Positions 34,343 through 42,904 are shown, numbered from the stretch's first letter. The stretch is DNA of 42,904 nt from an uncultured Lachnospiraceae bacterium (GCA_910586705.1 CAJUJK010000021.1:23001-65904), one strand, 5' to 3'. Notes: a model not told the origin generated them from the letters alone. A program made the numbers and translations.

Positions 34343-35860
34343 TCATTCTCTGGAAATTTTTAGTGGATTTGCCACTTGTTTTTTACGCGACAATAAACAC
34401 ACCGTCTCCACTCCCGCCGTCCACGGAAACTGGTCGATCGCCACGCACCTTTCTGCCCTATACCCCCTCGCCAGAAAAACCTCCAGATCCCGCGCCAGAC
34501 TGCTCGCCTTGCAGGAAATATACAGAATATGTTCCACCCCGTAATCTATGATCTTCGTGAGTGCCTTCGGGTGTACGCCGTCCCGGGGCGGGTCGAGGAT
34601 AATCACATCCGGCTTCTCCGCAATCCCGTCCAGCACCTTCAGCACATCCCCGGCAATAAATTCACAGTTATGTAAACTATTCAGTTCTACATTCCTCCGC
34701 GCCGCCTCCACGGCTTCCTCCACAATCTCCACGCCGATCACCTTCTTTGCCACGGGTGCCATGAGCTGGGCAATGGTGCCCGTACCGCTGTAGAGGTCGT
34801 ACACAATCTTTCCTCCTATATGATCCGCCGCCTCACCCGCAGTTTCTTCCGATGTCAATATATAGCCCGATATATATTCCCTCGCCGTGCTATAAAGCAG
34901 TTCCGCGCCAAGACTGTTGGTCTGGAAAAAGGAGAACAGCGAAATTTTAAAGCGAAGCCCCAGAAGTTCCTCATAAAAATAGTCCCGCCCATACAAAACC
35001 GTCGTCACATCACTCTGCACCACATCCGCCGCGGAATCGTTTCTCACATGCAGGATGCCCACGATCTCCCCGTCGAGGGGCAGCGCCAGCAATCTCCCGG
35101 CAAGTCCGGCAAGGATCTCCCGCTCTGTCTCCCGCATCCCTGCCAGCGCGCCCGGTCTTTCCGCCGCAGTCCGCCCGGGCGTCTGTGACGTGGTCACCAG
35201 CGCCGCCAGAATCTCCCCGGTCCGCGCCGCCCTGCGCACCACGAGATGCCGCAGATACCCCGTATGCCGCAGTCTGTGATAGAAGGACACGTCCACGCCC
35301 TGCTCCTGCAATTCCTCAAAATAATCCCTGACGCAGCGCAGGATTTTTCGGTAATCCTCATCCACGATCTGGCAGTCTGTCACGGACACGATATCATAAA
35401 AGCTTCCCCGTTTGTGCATTCCAAGAGAAAGCGGTCCGTCCTTCACCTCATCGCCGAAGGTAAACTCCATTTTATTGCGGTAGCCGAAAACCGCCGGGGA
35501 CGCCTTCGCCGTCTCAAACAGGCATTCCCTGTCCTGCTTTTCCAGCACGGGCGCAAGCAGGCGCCGCACCTGTCCCTCCTTGATTTTTAAGCTCTCTTCA
35601 TAGGGAAAAGACATATAGGTACAGCCGCCGCAGCTCCCAAAATGGGGACAGGGGCTTCCCGTCTCCAAAGGGGAAGGCTCCAGCACTTCCAGAAGCCTTC
35701 CCTCATATCTGCCGCTTCTCGCCTTGTTGACGGCTGCCCGCACCTTCTGTCCCGGCAGGGCGTTTTTTACGGTGCAGACGCCCTCCTCGCAGACTACGAT
35801 CCCCCTGTTCGGGAAATCCATGCGCTCCACGATACCCTCTATGATCTGTCCTTTTTTCAT
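34343..35860 (-). CDS. rlmD: 23S rRNA (uracil-C5)-methyltransferase, RlmD/RumA family
   Basis: The 505-residue protein has an N-terminal TRAM domain (1-60), the [4Fe-4S] cysteines C71, C77 and C80 (CPHFGSCGGC) with a further Cys in VTDCQIVDED, and the class I methyltransferase motifs YDLYSGTGTIAQLM, ILDPPRDGVHP and YISCKASSLARDLE (nucleophile Cys). It methylates a uridine in 23S rRNA, position U1939 or U747 type; the exact site is not decidable. The last 11 residues (QVANPLKISRE) lie in AT-rich DNA next to the restriction island and may replace the native C-terminus. ATG 35860 has GGAGGG upstream. Confidence 0.92.
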   Translation of the reverse strand: MKKGQIIEGIVERMDFPNRGIVVCEEGVCTVKNALPGQKVRAAVNKARSGRYEGRLLEVLEPSPLETGSPCPHFGSCGGCTYMSFPYEESLKIKEGQVRRLLAPVLEKQDRECLFETAKASPAVFGYRNKMEFTFGDEVKDGPLSLGMHKRGSFYDIVSVTDCQIVDEDYRKILRCVRDYFEELQEQGVDVSFYHRLRHTGYLRHLVVRRAARTGEILAALVTTSQTPGRTAAERPGALAGMRETEREILAGLAGRLLALPLDGEIVGILHVRNDSAADVVQSDVTTVLYGRDYFYEELLGLRFKISLFSFFQTNSLGAELLYSTAREYISGYILTSEETAGEAADHIGGKIVYDLYSGTGTIAQLMAPVAKKVIGVEIVEEAVEAARRNVELNSLHNCEFIAGDVLKVLDGIAEKPDVIILDPPRDGVHPKALTKIIDYGVEHILYISCKASSLARDLEVFLARGYRAERCVAIDQFPWTAGVETVCLLSRKKQVANPLKISRE

Positions 35861-35880
35861 CGTACCCTCCTGCCTCTATC

Positions 35881-35913
35881 TGCGTGTATAAGCAGATTCT
35901 GCTTATACACGCA
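35881..35913. repeat. Perfect 16-bp inverted repeat, one-base centre
   Basis: TGCGTGTATAAGCAGA (35881-35896) and its exact complement (35898-35913) flank a single T. It shares the CTGCTTAT core with the palindrome at 42663-42684 and is therefore probably a copy of a dispersed element. Confidence 0.7.
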
Positions 35914-35918
35914 CAAAG

Positions 35919-35954
35919 AGGACCGCCGGGAAACTTTTATCTCCCGCCGGTCCT
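35919..35954 (-). terminator. Possible terminator after the small acidic membrane protein gene
   Basis: AGGACCGCCGGGA pairs with TCCCGCCGGTCCT with one mismatch, a 13-bp GC-rich stem. The T-run on the minus strand is weak (TCTTTG), so termination may be partial or the site a processing hairpin. Confidence 0.4.
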
Positions 35955-35976
35955 GCAATTTTCTCAACGAAACATT

Positions 35977-36252
35977 TTATACGCCCGTGTCCTCGTCGTC
36001 ATCCTCATCCTCGAAAAAGTCGTCGTCGAAATCATCGTCGAAGTCGTCCTCAAAATCCTCCAGATAGTCGGGCGTCAGATAACGGTAAACGGCATACGCG
36101 ATCGCAGCCACCGCCGCAATGGCGCCGATCACGGCGAATATCCACAAAATACTGTTTTTCTTCTCCTCCTCATGTTTCCTGCCGAGAAGTTCATTCACAC
36201 CTGCATTATCCATGATCTCATCCAATTTATTCAAAATCTCCTTCTTGCTCAT
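35977..36252 (-). CDS. Small membrane protein with acidic C-terminal tail
   Basis: The 91-residue protein has an N-terminal helical part (MSKKEILNKLDEIMDNAGVN), one membrane helix (SILWIFAVIGAIAAVAAIAY) and a tail made almost only of Asp, Glu and Phe. There is no signal peptide before the helix, so the tail orientation is uncertain. It lies between pcrA and rlmD on the same strand. The compact coding character and clear SD (AGAGGG) support a real gene. Function unknown. Confidence 0.75.
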   Translation of the reverse strand: MSKKEILNKLDEIMDNAGVNELLGRKHEEEKKNSILWIFAVIGAIAAVAAIAYAVYRYLTPDYLEDFEDDFDDDFDDDFFEDEDDDEDTGV

Positions 36253-36447
36253 CCTATAGCCCTCTCTTTCCCATCGTCTTGATCGCGCCCAAATCCGCCG
36301 TGTGTACGGCTCATTGCCATCGCGTATAGTATACCACGTCTTTTCAGATTTTACTATATCTGAATATCTTATTTTATGAAAATTCTGTAAATTTTATACC
36401 AGCAGACAAAAAACATTTCACAACCGCTCCGGCTGCGTCCGGCGGAC

Positions 36448-38811
36448 TCAGACCTTCTGCAGCTTGGCAAATCCGGCGTACATAATTTTCTGTCCCGCAT
36501 CGTCGAAAACCACCGTCACCTGAGAGTCCCTCGGACCGGGTTCAATCTTTAAGACCGTGCCCTCGCCATAGCGGGCGTGGCGCACCCTGTCCCCTTCCCC
36601 GTAACCGATCCTGCCGGGAACCGCTGGCTCTGCCGCCCTGCCGGACGGCACATTCCCCGCTCCGAAGGGATTGCCGCCCACCGTAACCGGCGTTGTCCCC
36701 ACACCGCGTTTCTTCGGCGCCGCGTAAGCCTTCTTTTTCTCCGTGTACGCGCTCGGCGCAGCAGCATAAGGCTTGACGGGTTCCATGAAAGATTTTGCCG
36801 CCCCGTAAGGCTTCGTCCGCAGAAGGCTCCGCTCCTGCGAGTCCTCCTCATAGACTTCATCCATCCGCTTCTTAACCTGCGCGGGTGTCCCGTCCATAAG
36901 CATCGGCGGAATTTCCCGCACAAAGCGGCTGATCGGATTGTACTGCGTCTCCCCTCTGGTCATGCGCTGTTTCGCGCAGGTGAGGGTCAGTTTCTCCTTG
37001 GCTCTGGTGATGCCCACGTAGGCAAGCCGCCTCTCCTCCTCGATCTCCATGGGATCGTCGGAAGTGATCGTCATGTAGCTCGGGAACACGCCGTCCTCCA
37101 TGCCCGCCAGATAGACATGCCCGAACTCCAGTCCCTTCGCGCTGTGCAAAGTCATCAGAAGGACCCGGTCGCCGTCGCCGTCCACCCGGTCGATATCCGC
37201 CACCAGCGCCACTTCTTCCAGAAACCCGCTCAAAGTCGGCTCATCGCTTTCCTGCTCATATGCCACCACTTTGCTGACCAGTTCCTCTATATTCTCCACG
37301 CGGTCCGCCGCGTCCTCCTCGTCGGACTCTTCCAGTTCTTTCAGATAGCCCGTCAGGTCGAGCACATCCTTCACCAGTTCTTCCAGACTGTAAAACTCCT
37401 GCTTGCTGCGGAAACTCTGTATCATGGTCACAAAAGGCTTCAGTTTGGACGCGCTTCTGCCGATCGTCATAATCTGGTCCGCCTCTGTGAGCGCGTCAAA
37501 GAAACTGATATTTCTCTCGTCCGCGTACTCCTGCACCCGCACAATGGTCGCCGCGCCGATGCCGCGTCTGGGCACATTGATGATGCGTTTCACCGCCACG
37601 TCGTCCCTGCCGTTGTCAATGGTTTTCAGATAGGCGAGCACATCCTTGATCTCCCGTCTGGAATAAAAGTTTGTGCCGCCGACCACATCGTATGGTACGC
37701 CTTCCATGATAAACCGCTCTTCCAGAAGACGCGCCTGCGCGTTGGTGCGGTAGAGCACGGCACACTCCCCGTAGGAGAACTGTCCCTTCCGCTCCTTTCT
37801 CGCCACATCCCCGGCAATGTATTCCGCCTCCTCATAGGCGGTGTCGAACTGCCGGAAACCGATGCGCGTGCCCTCGCCCTGATCCGTCCAGAGCGCCTTT
37901 TCCTTTCGCCGCGTGTTATTTTTGATCACGGCATTGGCGGCGTCAAGCACCGTCTGCGTGGAGCGGTAATTCTGTTCCAGTCTGACCACGAAAGCATCCG
38001 GGTAGACCTTCTCAAAATCCAGAATGTTGCGTATATTGGCTCCCCTGAACTTGTAGATCGACTGATCGTCGTCTCCCACCACGCACAGGTTCCTGTGCTT
38101 AGCCGCCAGAAGTCTGATCAGTTCAAACTGGGCGGTGTTGGTGTCCTGATACTCGTCCACCATAATGTAGCGGAATCTGTCCTGATAGGAAGAAAGCACC
38201 TCGGCGTCCGCCTTGAAAAGTTCCACCGTCTTCATAATGAGATCGTCGAAATCCAGCGCGTTATTTTTCTTTAAAGTCGCCTGATACTCCCGGTACGCCT
38301 TGGCGATCTTGCCGCCGTTGTAGTCAAACCCGTTTAGCATCTCGTATTCCTGCGGGTCGATCAGCTCGTCCTTGGCTGAGGAGATGGCGCTCATAATCGT
38401 GCGCTCCTTGAGCATTTTCGTGTCGATCTGCAGCTTCTTGCAGACTTCCTTCATAATGCCTTTCTGGTCATCCGTATCGTAAATCGTAAAATGATTGTCG
38501 TAGCCGAGACGGTCTATGTAGCGGCGCAAAATCCGCACGCAGGTGGAGTGGAAAGTGGAAACCCAGATCTGCTCCGCGCCGAAGCCCACGATCTTGTCCA
38601 CGCGCTCCCGCATCTCCCCCGCCGCCTTGTTGGTGAATGTGATCGCCAAAATATGATAGGGCGCCACACCCGCCCTATCGATCAGATATGCCACCCTATG
38701 TGTTAAAACTCTGGTCTTGCCGGAACCCGCGCCCGCCAGAATCAAGACAGGACCTTCGGTCTGCATGACCGCCTGCCGCTGCCGCTCGTTCAAAGTGTCG
38801 TATATACTCAT
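36448..38811 (-). CDS. pcrA: ATP-dependent DNA helicase PcrA/UvrD (SF1)
   Basis: The 787-residue 3'-5' helicase acts in repair and replication-fork maintenance. Motifs: Q-motif LNERQRQAV, Walker A AGAGSGKT (26-33), motif II VDEYQDTN, motif III GDDDQSIYKFRGA, motif IV LEQNYRST, motif V TLHSAKGLEF and motif VI VGITRAKEKL. The C-terminal 50 residues (GDRVRHARYGEGTVLKIEPG) form the RNA-polymerase-interacting Tudor-like domain of PcrA. The linker from about 660 to 735 is Ala/Pro/Lys rich and variable. ATG 38811 has AAGGAT upstream. Confidence 0.96.
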   Translation of the reverse strand: MSIYDTLNERQRQAVMQTEGPVLILAGAGSGKTRVLTHRVAYLIDRAGVAPYHILAITFTNKAAGEMRERVDKIVGFGAEQIWVSTFHSTCVRILRRYIDRLGYDNHFTIYDTDDQKGIMKEVCKKLQIDTKMLKERTIMSAISSAKDELIDPQEYEMLNGFDYNGGKIAKAYREYQATLKKNNALDFDDLIMKTVELFKADAEVLSSYQDRFRYIMVDEYQDTNTAQFELIRLLAAKHRNLCVVGDDDQSIYKFRGANIRNILDFEKVYPDAFVVRLEQNYRSTQTVLDAANAVIKNNTRRKEKALWTDQGEGTRIGFRQFDTAYEEAEYIAGDVARKERKGQFSYGECAVLYRTNAQARLLEERFIMEGVPYDVVGGTNFYSRREIKDVLAYLKTIDNGRDDVAVKRIINVPRRGIGAATIVRVQEYADERNISFFDALTEADQIMTIGRSASKLKPFVTMIQSFRSKQEFYSLEELVKDVLDLTGYLKELEESDEEDAADRVENIEELVSKVVAYEQESDEPTLSGFLEEVALVADIDRVDGDGDRVLLMTLHSAKGLEFGHVYLAGMEDGVFPSYMTITSDDPMEIEEERRLAYVGITRAKEKLTLTCAKQRMTRGETQYNPISRFVREIPPMLMDGTPAQVKKRMDEVYEEDSQERSLLRTKPYGAAKSFMEPVKPYAAAPSAYTEKKKAYAAPKKRGVGTTPVTVGGNPFGAGNVPSGRAAEPAVPGRIGYGEGDRVRHARYGEGTVLKIEPGPRDSQVTVVFDDAGQKIMYAGFAKLQKV

Positions 38812-38922
38812 GCTAACTTATCCTTACTTTTTTGTATCTGTTATTTCTGTTGCAGGCTGGAGCATGTTACGCATAATCCCATCTCGTCCACCGCCAGCGG
38901 CTGAAAATATCTCTTTGCAGAA

Positions 38923-39903
38923 TCATAAAAGCTGCGTGCCGCAGTTGCCGCAGAACTTACTGCCCGTCGTCGGCGTGCCGCAGTTCGGACAGAATTTCGG
39001 TCCCTGTCCGCCCTGTGCCGCGGGCTGTCCCTGCATCTGAGGCGCCCCGTTCTGACCGCCCATATTCATCTGGTTCACCATCTGCTGACCGATCGCCATG
39101 CCCATCTGCAGACCAACCATGTCTGACGCCATGCCCGCGCCGCTTCCGCCGCCTTTGCCCATGGAATCCGCCGCCGCCATCTGGGTGTACTTGTTCATAT
39201 CGCCCACCATGGACTGCGCCGCCGCCTTCTCCTGCATCTTCCTGATCTCTTCCGGATAGGAGAAGCTCTCAATGGTAAAGCCCGAAATCGCGATGCCCAG
39301 CGTCCGCATATCCGCGTCCAGCTCACCCTCAATGCCCTTGGCGATGTTTCTCGCATCCGCCTGCAGGTTGAACATGTCCCTGCCCTCTTTGCTGATCCAG
39401 CTCATAAGAAGCTGGTCAAGACTCGCAATGATGCGCTCCTTCACGTCCCCAACGGTATACGTCTGTCTGATGCCGGCAAGCTTTTCAATCAGCACATCAT
39501 GCGCCGCCACACGACAGTTGAACGCGCCGAAAGCGCGGATCGGCATACCGCCGGGAAGCCCGGGCGCGGGCAGATTGATCGCATTTTTCGTGCCCCATTT
39601 CACCAGAAGCTCCTTCGTGTTGATGAAGAGCACCTCCGCGCGGAGCGGCGTGCTGAAACCGAACTTGAAACTCTTTAATGTAGTGAGGAAGGGAATGATG
39701 TCGGATTCGATATCGTAATCGCCATCCTCCACGAAAATACCTTCCACCCTGCCGTTATACAGAAAAATCGCATCCTGCCCCGGACGGATGATCAGACGGG
39801 AGCCTTTCTTAATCTCCTGATTCTGGAACTTATAAAACAAAACGCCCTCACCGTTCTCATTCCACTCGATAACACTTGAAAACTGATTCTTTAAAAATCC
39901 CAT
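38923..39903 (-). CDS. SPFH-domain protein (YdjI-like) with C-terminal zinc ribbon
   Basis: The 326-residue protein has an SPFH/band-7-like region (MGFLKNQFSSVIEWNENGEG, RLIIRPGQDAIFLYNGRVEG, 'GAFNCRVAAHDVLIEKLAG', about 1-215) and a coiled-coil segment around FSYPEEIRKMQEKAAAQS. A Met/Gln/Gly-rich linker follows, then a double zinc ribbon FCPNCGTP...FCGNCGTQLL. This is the 'virion core protein/YdjI' architecture; Bacillus YdjI works with membrane stress (PspA-type) proteins. No membrane helix. It has a strong own promoter at 39946-39974. Confidence 0.85.
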   Translation of the reverse strand: MGFLKNQFSSVIEWNENGEGVLFYKFQNQEIKKGSRLIIRPGQDAIFLYNGRVEGIFVEDGDYDIESDIIPFLTTLKSFKFGFSTPLRAEVLFINTKELLVKWGTKNAINLPAPGLPGGMPIRAFGAFNCRVAAHDVLIEKLAGIRQTYTVGDVKERIIASLDQLLMSWISKEGRDMFNLQADARNIAKGIEGELDADMRTLGIAISGFTIESFSYPEEIRKMQEKAAAQSMVGDMNKYTQMAAADSMGKGGGSGAGMASDMVGLQMGMAIGQQMVNQMNMGGQNGAPQMQGQPAAQGGQGPKFCPNCGTPTTGSKFCGNCGTQLL

Positions 39904-39945
39904 TTTACCCTCCGTTTTTCCATCATTAACCTTATCAGTATATCT

Positions 39946-39974
39946 AGTATATCTTAAATTCCATGAAGTTTCAA
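39946..39974 (-). promoter_or_regulatory. SigA-type promoter of the SPFH gene
   Basis: On the minus strand TTGAAA (39974-39969) and TATACT (39951-39946) are spaced 17 bases apart, about 43 bases before the ATG. A second TATACT follows 10 bases later. Confidence 0.65.
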
Positions 39975-40046
39975 TGTAACAGTTCAGGACTTTGCATTTG
40001 TTTCAGATTCCGTGAGAGCAGGTAACGGTTTGGAAAATGTTACACT

Positions 40047-41531
40047 TCAATTCCTGCTCTGGTTAAGCTGCTTTGCCTGATCGCTCAGACCCTCCACCAG
40101 TCTGTCCACCTCTCCCACAATCTTCGTATTGTTCTCGCTCACCCGGAAGGTCTCCTGCGAATGCGCGGACACTTCCTGCATAATTGCAGAGATCGTCTGA
40201 ATGCTCTCCACAATCACCCGGTTCGCCTCCGCCAGCTGTTTCACGGAGCTGTCAAGCCGCCTGCTCTGTTCGTCCACCTGCCCGGTATCCGCCGCGATCT
40301 TCTCAAAGCTGTCAGCCGCCTGCACCGCCGATTCACTCTGCCGGCGGTTACTCTCCATCAGTTCTTCCACCGTGCCGGCAGCGACCTTCAGTTTGTCCGA
40401 AACGCTGCAGATCACGTTTGTGATATCCACCGTAGCGCTCTGGGTCTGGTTCGCCAGATTGGAAATCTCTGACGCCACCACCGCAAAGCCTCTTCCTGCT
40501 TCCCCGGCGCGCGCCGCCTCAATACTGGCATTTAAAGAGAGCAGGCTGGTCTGGCTTGCCACGTTTGTAATCATATCTATAATGGTCTGCATGTTGGCGG
40601 TATATTCCGCCAGTTCCTTCATTTCCTCCACGGCATTGGTTCCCGCCTTCTCGGAATGCTCCATCAGCCTTGTCAGCGTCTGCAGATTCTCCCTGCCGAG
40701 CCGCACGCTGTCCTTCGTCTCCGCCATGTGCTGTGTGATCGTCTCCATCACGTCTGCCATCTGCCCGATGTGGTTCTGGATCTCCTCCGTCTTTCCGAGC
40801 TGGTTCTGAACGGACTGCGCCGTCTCATTGGTGCCGGAAGAAACTTCCTGCATGGCGTTTCTCGTCTCCGACACCGCGCTCCCCAGCTCACGCATCTGTC
40901 CCGCCACGTCCAGAATGCCGTCGGACATCTGCCCGGAGATCCGCATCACCTTGTCGAGCAGGTCCGAAACATTATCCTTTTCCCGGTCCAGTTCCTCCAG
41001 CTTTCCCGTATTGATTTTTTCCAGTGTCCTTGTGGAAAGGCAGAGGAAAATCGCCACCAGCAAAAGAAGAGCCACCCGGATCTCATAGCTTGCCATATCC
41101 GCCCCGGCAAGCGCCCCCATCGCACCCTGCCAGCCCAGAAACACCAGATTGGCGACAAGACCGAAACCTGACACCCACGCGCAAAGCTTCACGTCCGAAT
41201 AGAGAACGAGCACCATATAAAGCGGTATGATATAAGTGAACGCCACCATACTCACCGTGGTAAACACCACAAAAACATAAAACAGACTGTACATCACGCC
41301 TATCAAATATTTCAGACGCGTATCCTCCGGTTTTCGCCGATAAAGGATAAATTCAACCACCACCGGCAAAACCGCAATCATAGAAAACACCGCATAATAT
41401 CCGATGGTCCTGCTGCCCTTCAGCACTTCGATCAGATACGCGGCTTCCAGCACCGCCACGATCACCGTATGGCAGGCGATCGCTATCTTGTTCATTGCCC
41501 TTGCACCGTTAAACGCTCCGCTGTTTTCCAT
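40047..41531 (-). CDS. Methyl-accepting chemotaxis-type signalling protein, 6-TM
   Basis: The N-terminus holds about six membrane helices (residues 15-170) with hardly any loop, so no extracellular ligand domain. A helical connector (STRTLEKINTGKLEELDREK) leads into the coiled-coil signalling domain with the conserved tip IDMITNVASQTSLLSLNASI followed by EAARAGEAGRGFAVVASEI. This is the CheW/CheA-binding hairpin. There is no typical HAMP domain. It could sense membrane state or an intramembrane ligand. Whether it feeds flagellar or pilus (twitching) chemotaxis cannot be told; no che gene is in the window. ATG 41531 has AGGGGG upstream. Confidence 0.9.
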   Translation of the reverse strand: MENSGAFNGARAMNKIAIACHTVIVAVLEAAYLIEVLKGSRTIGYYAVFSMIAVLPVVVEFILYRRKPEDTRLKYLIGVMYSLFYVFVVFTTVSMVAFTYIIPLYMVLVLYSDVKLCAWVSGFGLVANLVFLGWQGAMGALAGADMASYEIRVALLLLVAIFLCLSTRTLEKINTGKLEELDREKDNVSDLLDKVMRISGQMSDGILDVAGQMRELGSAVSETRNAMQEVSSGTNETAQSVQNQLGKTEEIQNHIGQMADVMETITQHMAETKDSVRLGRENLQTLTRLMEHSEKAGTNAVEEMKELAEYTANMQTIIDMITNVASQTSLLSLNASIEAARAGEAGRGFAVVASEISNLANQTQSATVDITNVICSVSDKLKVAAGTVEELMESNRRQSESAVQAADSFEKIAADTGQVDEQSRRLDSSVKQLAEANRVIVESIQTISAIMQEVSAHSQETFRVSENNTKIVGEVDRLVEGLSDQAKQLNQSRN

Positions 41532-41767
41532 TTTCTGTCCCCCTGTATGTGTGTTTATGTATTATATATGTATAAAAATACAGAATCATGGCTTAGTATA
41601 TCATATCGTTTCCCGCGGATACAATACCCATATGCGTATCCACGGCCTTTACGGCATACATTGTCATTTTTATGGTATACTTTGTTTATTTAGTTTACAT
41701 AATATTACCTTTCGGGGTTTACATAAGTCTCCCGTCCACCACATCCCGGGACGCTGCCCCGATTCCG
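41532..41767. other. AT-rich intergenic region between the EamA transporter and the chemotaxis gene
   Basis: Minus-strand TTGTAT and TATACT spaced 18 bases apart, near 41600-41630, could be the chemotaxis gene promoter. GGATAC/GTATCC (41619-41643) is a 6-bp inverted repeat with a 13-base loop. No FliA-type (TAAA-15-GCCGATAA) promoter and no gene was seen. Confidence 0.4.
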
Positions 41768-42628
41768 CTACCTCACCCCGATCACAATTCCTGCTATGAT
41801 AATGGCGGCACAGACCAGCTTGTGCGTGGTATTCTTTTCCTTAAACAGAAACCGCCCTGCGAGGATCGTCACCACACAGCCCGCCTGCTTTAAGAGCGTC
41901 ATCATGGTCACACGGCTTCCCTCCATGCCGTTTGCCACAAAGAGCGCCCTGTCCGCAATGACGATCAACAGACTTAAGAGCCACACCCACTTATTGCAGA
42001 CCGCCCGTTTCCAGTTCACCGGCGTGCGGGAAATGAGAATAAAGAGCAGATAGAACAACGTCAGGAACAGCAGATACCAGAACTGGAGCTGGGAGCTGGT
42101 TATATCTTTCATCAGAATTTTGTCGAGCAGACCCGAAACCGCATTTAACAGGCAGGACGCAAACGCCATCACCACATATCTGATCTCCACGGACTCTCCC
42201 GCGCTCTTTGCCGCCTCACGCACGCTCTTCGGATGGTATTTTAAAAGAAGAAGTCCCGCCGACACAAAAAGCAGACCGACCACCTGAAAGGCGCCCAGTG
42301 CCTCCTGCAGCACAATGACGCCCAGCATGGTCGCAAAGAGCACCCGGGACAGGTCAAGCACGCCGTACAGACTGATCGGCATCCTCTTGATCGCCCGGAA
42401 ACTGCACATCCATGCAAGAAAAATGACGAAGGACTTCATGGCAATGTAAAAATAGAAGCGCGGCTCCACGCCCATTGACACCCCGGCGGAGGGCAGAACC
42501 ATTACAAAAGACAGGAAAGTATACATAAACAATACCTCTATGGTAGAGTTTTCCTCCAAAGCCTTTTTTTTGACAATCTCCCGCACGCCCTTCAGGACGC
42601 CGTAAAGTAAAACCAGCCAGATCCACAT
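41768..42628 (-). CDS. EamA/DMT-family membrane transporter
   Basis: The 286-residue protein has about ten hydrophobic helices in two related halves (two EamA units). MWIWLVLLYGVLKGVREIVK starts the first; SFRAIKRMPISLYGVLDLSR and LQEALGAFQVVGLLFVSAGL are typical EamA segments. LLKQAGCVVTILAGRFLFKE closes the second half. DMT exporters handle amino acids, nucleobases, sugars or drugs; substrate unknown. The KKKA codons near the start include an A-run of about eight bases. ATG 42628 has GGAGGG upstream. Confidence 0.88.
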   Translation of the reverse strand: MWIWLVLLYGVLKGVREIVKKKALEENSTIEVLFMYTFLSFVMVLPSAGVSMGVEPRFYFYIAMKSFVIFLAWMCSFRAIKRMPISLYGVLDLSRVLFATMLGVIVLQEALGAFQVVGLLFVSAGLLLLKYHPKSVREAAKSAGESVEIRYVVMAFASCLLNAVSGLLDKILMKDITSSQLQFWYLLFLTLFYLLFILISRTPVNWKRAVCNKWVWLLSLLIVIADRALFVANGMEGSRVTMMTLLKQAGCVVTILAGRFLFKEKNTTHKLVCAAIIIAGIVIGVR

Positions 42629-42654
42629 TCCTTTCGTACCCTCCTGCCTTCCGC

Positions 42655-42794
42655 CTTCTGACTCTGCTTATGCGCATAAGCAGACTCGAAACGCTTCGCG
42701 CTTCTCGTTCGCGTTGCTCGTCATAAGCGACTGGCTACATGCTTTCATGCAAGCATGCGCATGTCGTCAGTCACTTCTGACTCTGCTTATGCGC
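42655..42794. repeat. Intergenic element bounded by a 21-bp direct repeat
   Basis: CTTCTGACTCTGCTTATGCGC occurs as a direct repeat at 42655-42675 and 42774-42794. The left copy overlaps a perfect 22-bp palindrome (42663-42684), and between them lie ATGCTT/AAGCAT and GC-rich small hairpins. There is no coding signal. Confidence 0.7.
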
Positions 42795-42796
42795 GC

Positions 42797-42827
42797 AAAA
42801 AAATAAGGCATTTCCACGCCTTATTTT
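42797..42827 (-). terminator. Rho-independent terminator of the tRNA-Gly gene
   Basis: AAATAAGGC and GCCTTATTT form a 9-bp stem with an 8-base loop, followed on the minus strand by a long T-run, right behind the tRNA 3' end. Confidence 0.9.
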
Positions 42828-42832
42828 GTGAG

Positions 42833-42903
42833 AGCAGGCGAGGGGAATCGAACCCCCCTCCCAAGCTTGGGAAGCTTGTATTCTACCGATGAACTACGCC
42901 TGC
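42833..42903 (-). tRNA. tRNA-Gly (anticodon CCC)
   Basis: The minus strand folds as a 71-nt cloverleaf. The acceptor stem is GCAGGCG/CGCCTGC with discriminator U. The D-arm contains AGTTCATCGGTAGAA. The anticodon stem CAAGC/GCTTG encloses loop TTCCCAA, so the anticodon is CCC. The T-arm is GGGGGTTCGATTCCCC. CCA is not encoded. A terminator follows at 42797-42827. Confidence 0.95.
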
Positions 42904-42904
42904 A

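Noticed and set aside
35881..35913. Palindrome as a terminator for rlmD or its neighbour
   Set aside because: No T-run on either side and a one-base loop; it fits a repeat element better.

Overview
The window looks like a chromosomal segment of a spore-forming, GC-moderate Clostridia bacterium, most likely Lachnospiraceae. This rests on the sporulation genes (gpr, spoIIP, and a sigK without pro-sequence), the conserved order rpsT / gpr-spoIIP-lepA-hemW, and strong Shine-Dalgarno (SD) sites. Nearly every gene is on the minus strand. The exceptions are rpsT and the regulator and nuclease genes of a restriction-modification island.

Left part (1-20147), read right to left: a c-di-GMP-type HD protein, the retraction ATPase pilT, a decayed DarTG toxin-antitoxin pair, an LTA-synthase-like sulfatase, then a long type IV pilus operon. 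The operon order is pilC, a major pilin, prepilin peptidase pilD, a pilM-pilN fusion, pilO, four pilin-like or minor-pilin genes (PilV-, PilX-, FimT/GspH- and PilW-like) and a large repeat-rich surface protein that runs off the left edge. No extension ATPase (PilB/GspE) is present. The only good promoter in front of the operon is TTGACT-17-TATAAT. Its 17-bp spacer contains a run of ten G, the classical layout of a phase-variable promoter. This is the most interesting signal in the window.

Middle part (20229-31074): sigK, hemW, lepA, spoIIP and gpr, with divergent rpsT, form the conserved sporulation/translation block. They are followed by a TPM-domain membrane protein, a zinc-ribbon membrane protein, a PurF-type amidotransferase and a GGDEF protein with a destroyed signature motif.

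Right part (31100-42904): an AT-rich restriction-modification island (tandem-HTH regulator, MvaI/BcnI-family nuclease, convergent m5C methyltransferase) sits at the 3' end of rlmD. Then come rlmD, a small acidic membrane protein, the pcrA helicase, a YdjI-like SPFH protein, a 6-TM methyl-accepting chemotaxis-type protein, an EamA-family transporter and tRNA-Gly(CCC) at the edge.

Several intergenic gaps hold nested perfect palindromes that share CTGCTTAT/CTTCGC-type sequences and look like a dispersed repeat family. No rRNA, CRISPR array or intact insertion sequence was seen.
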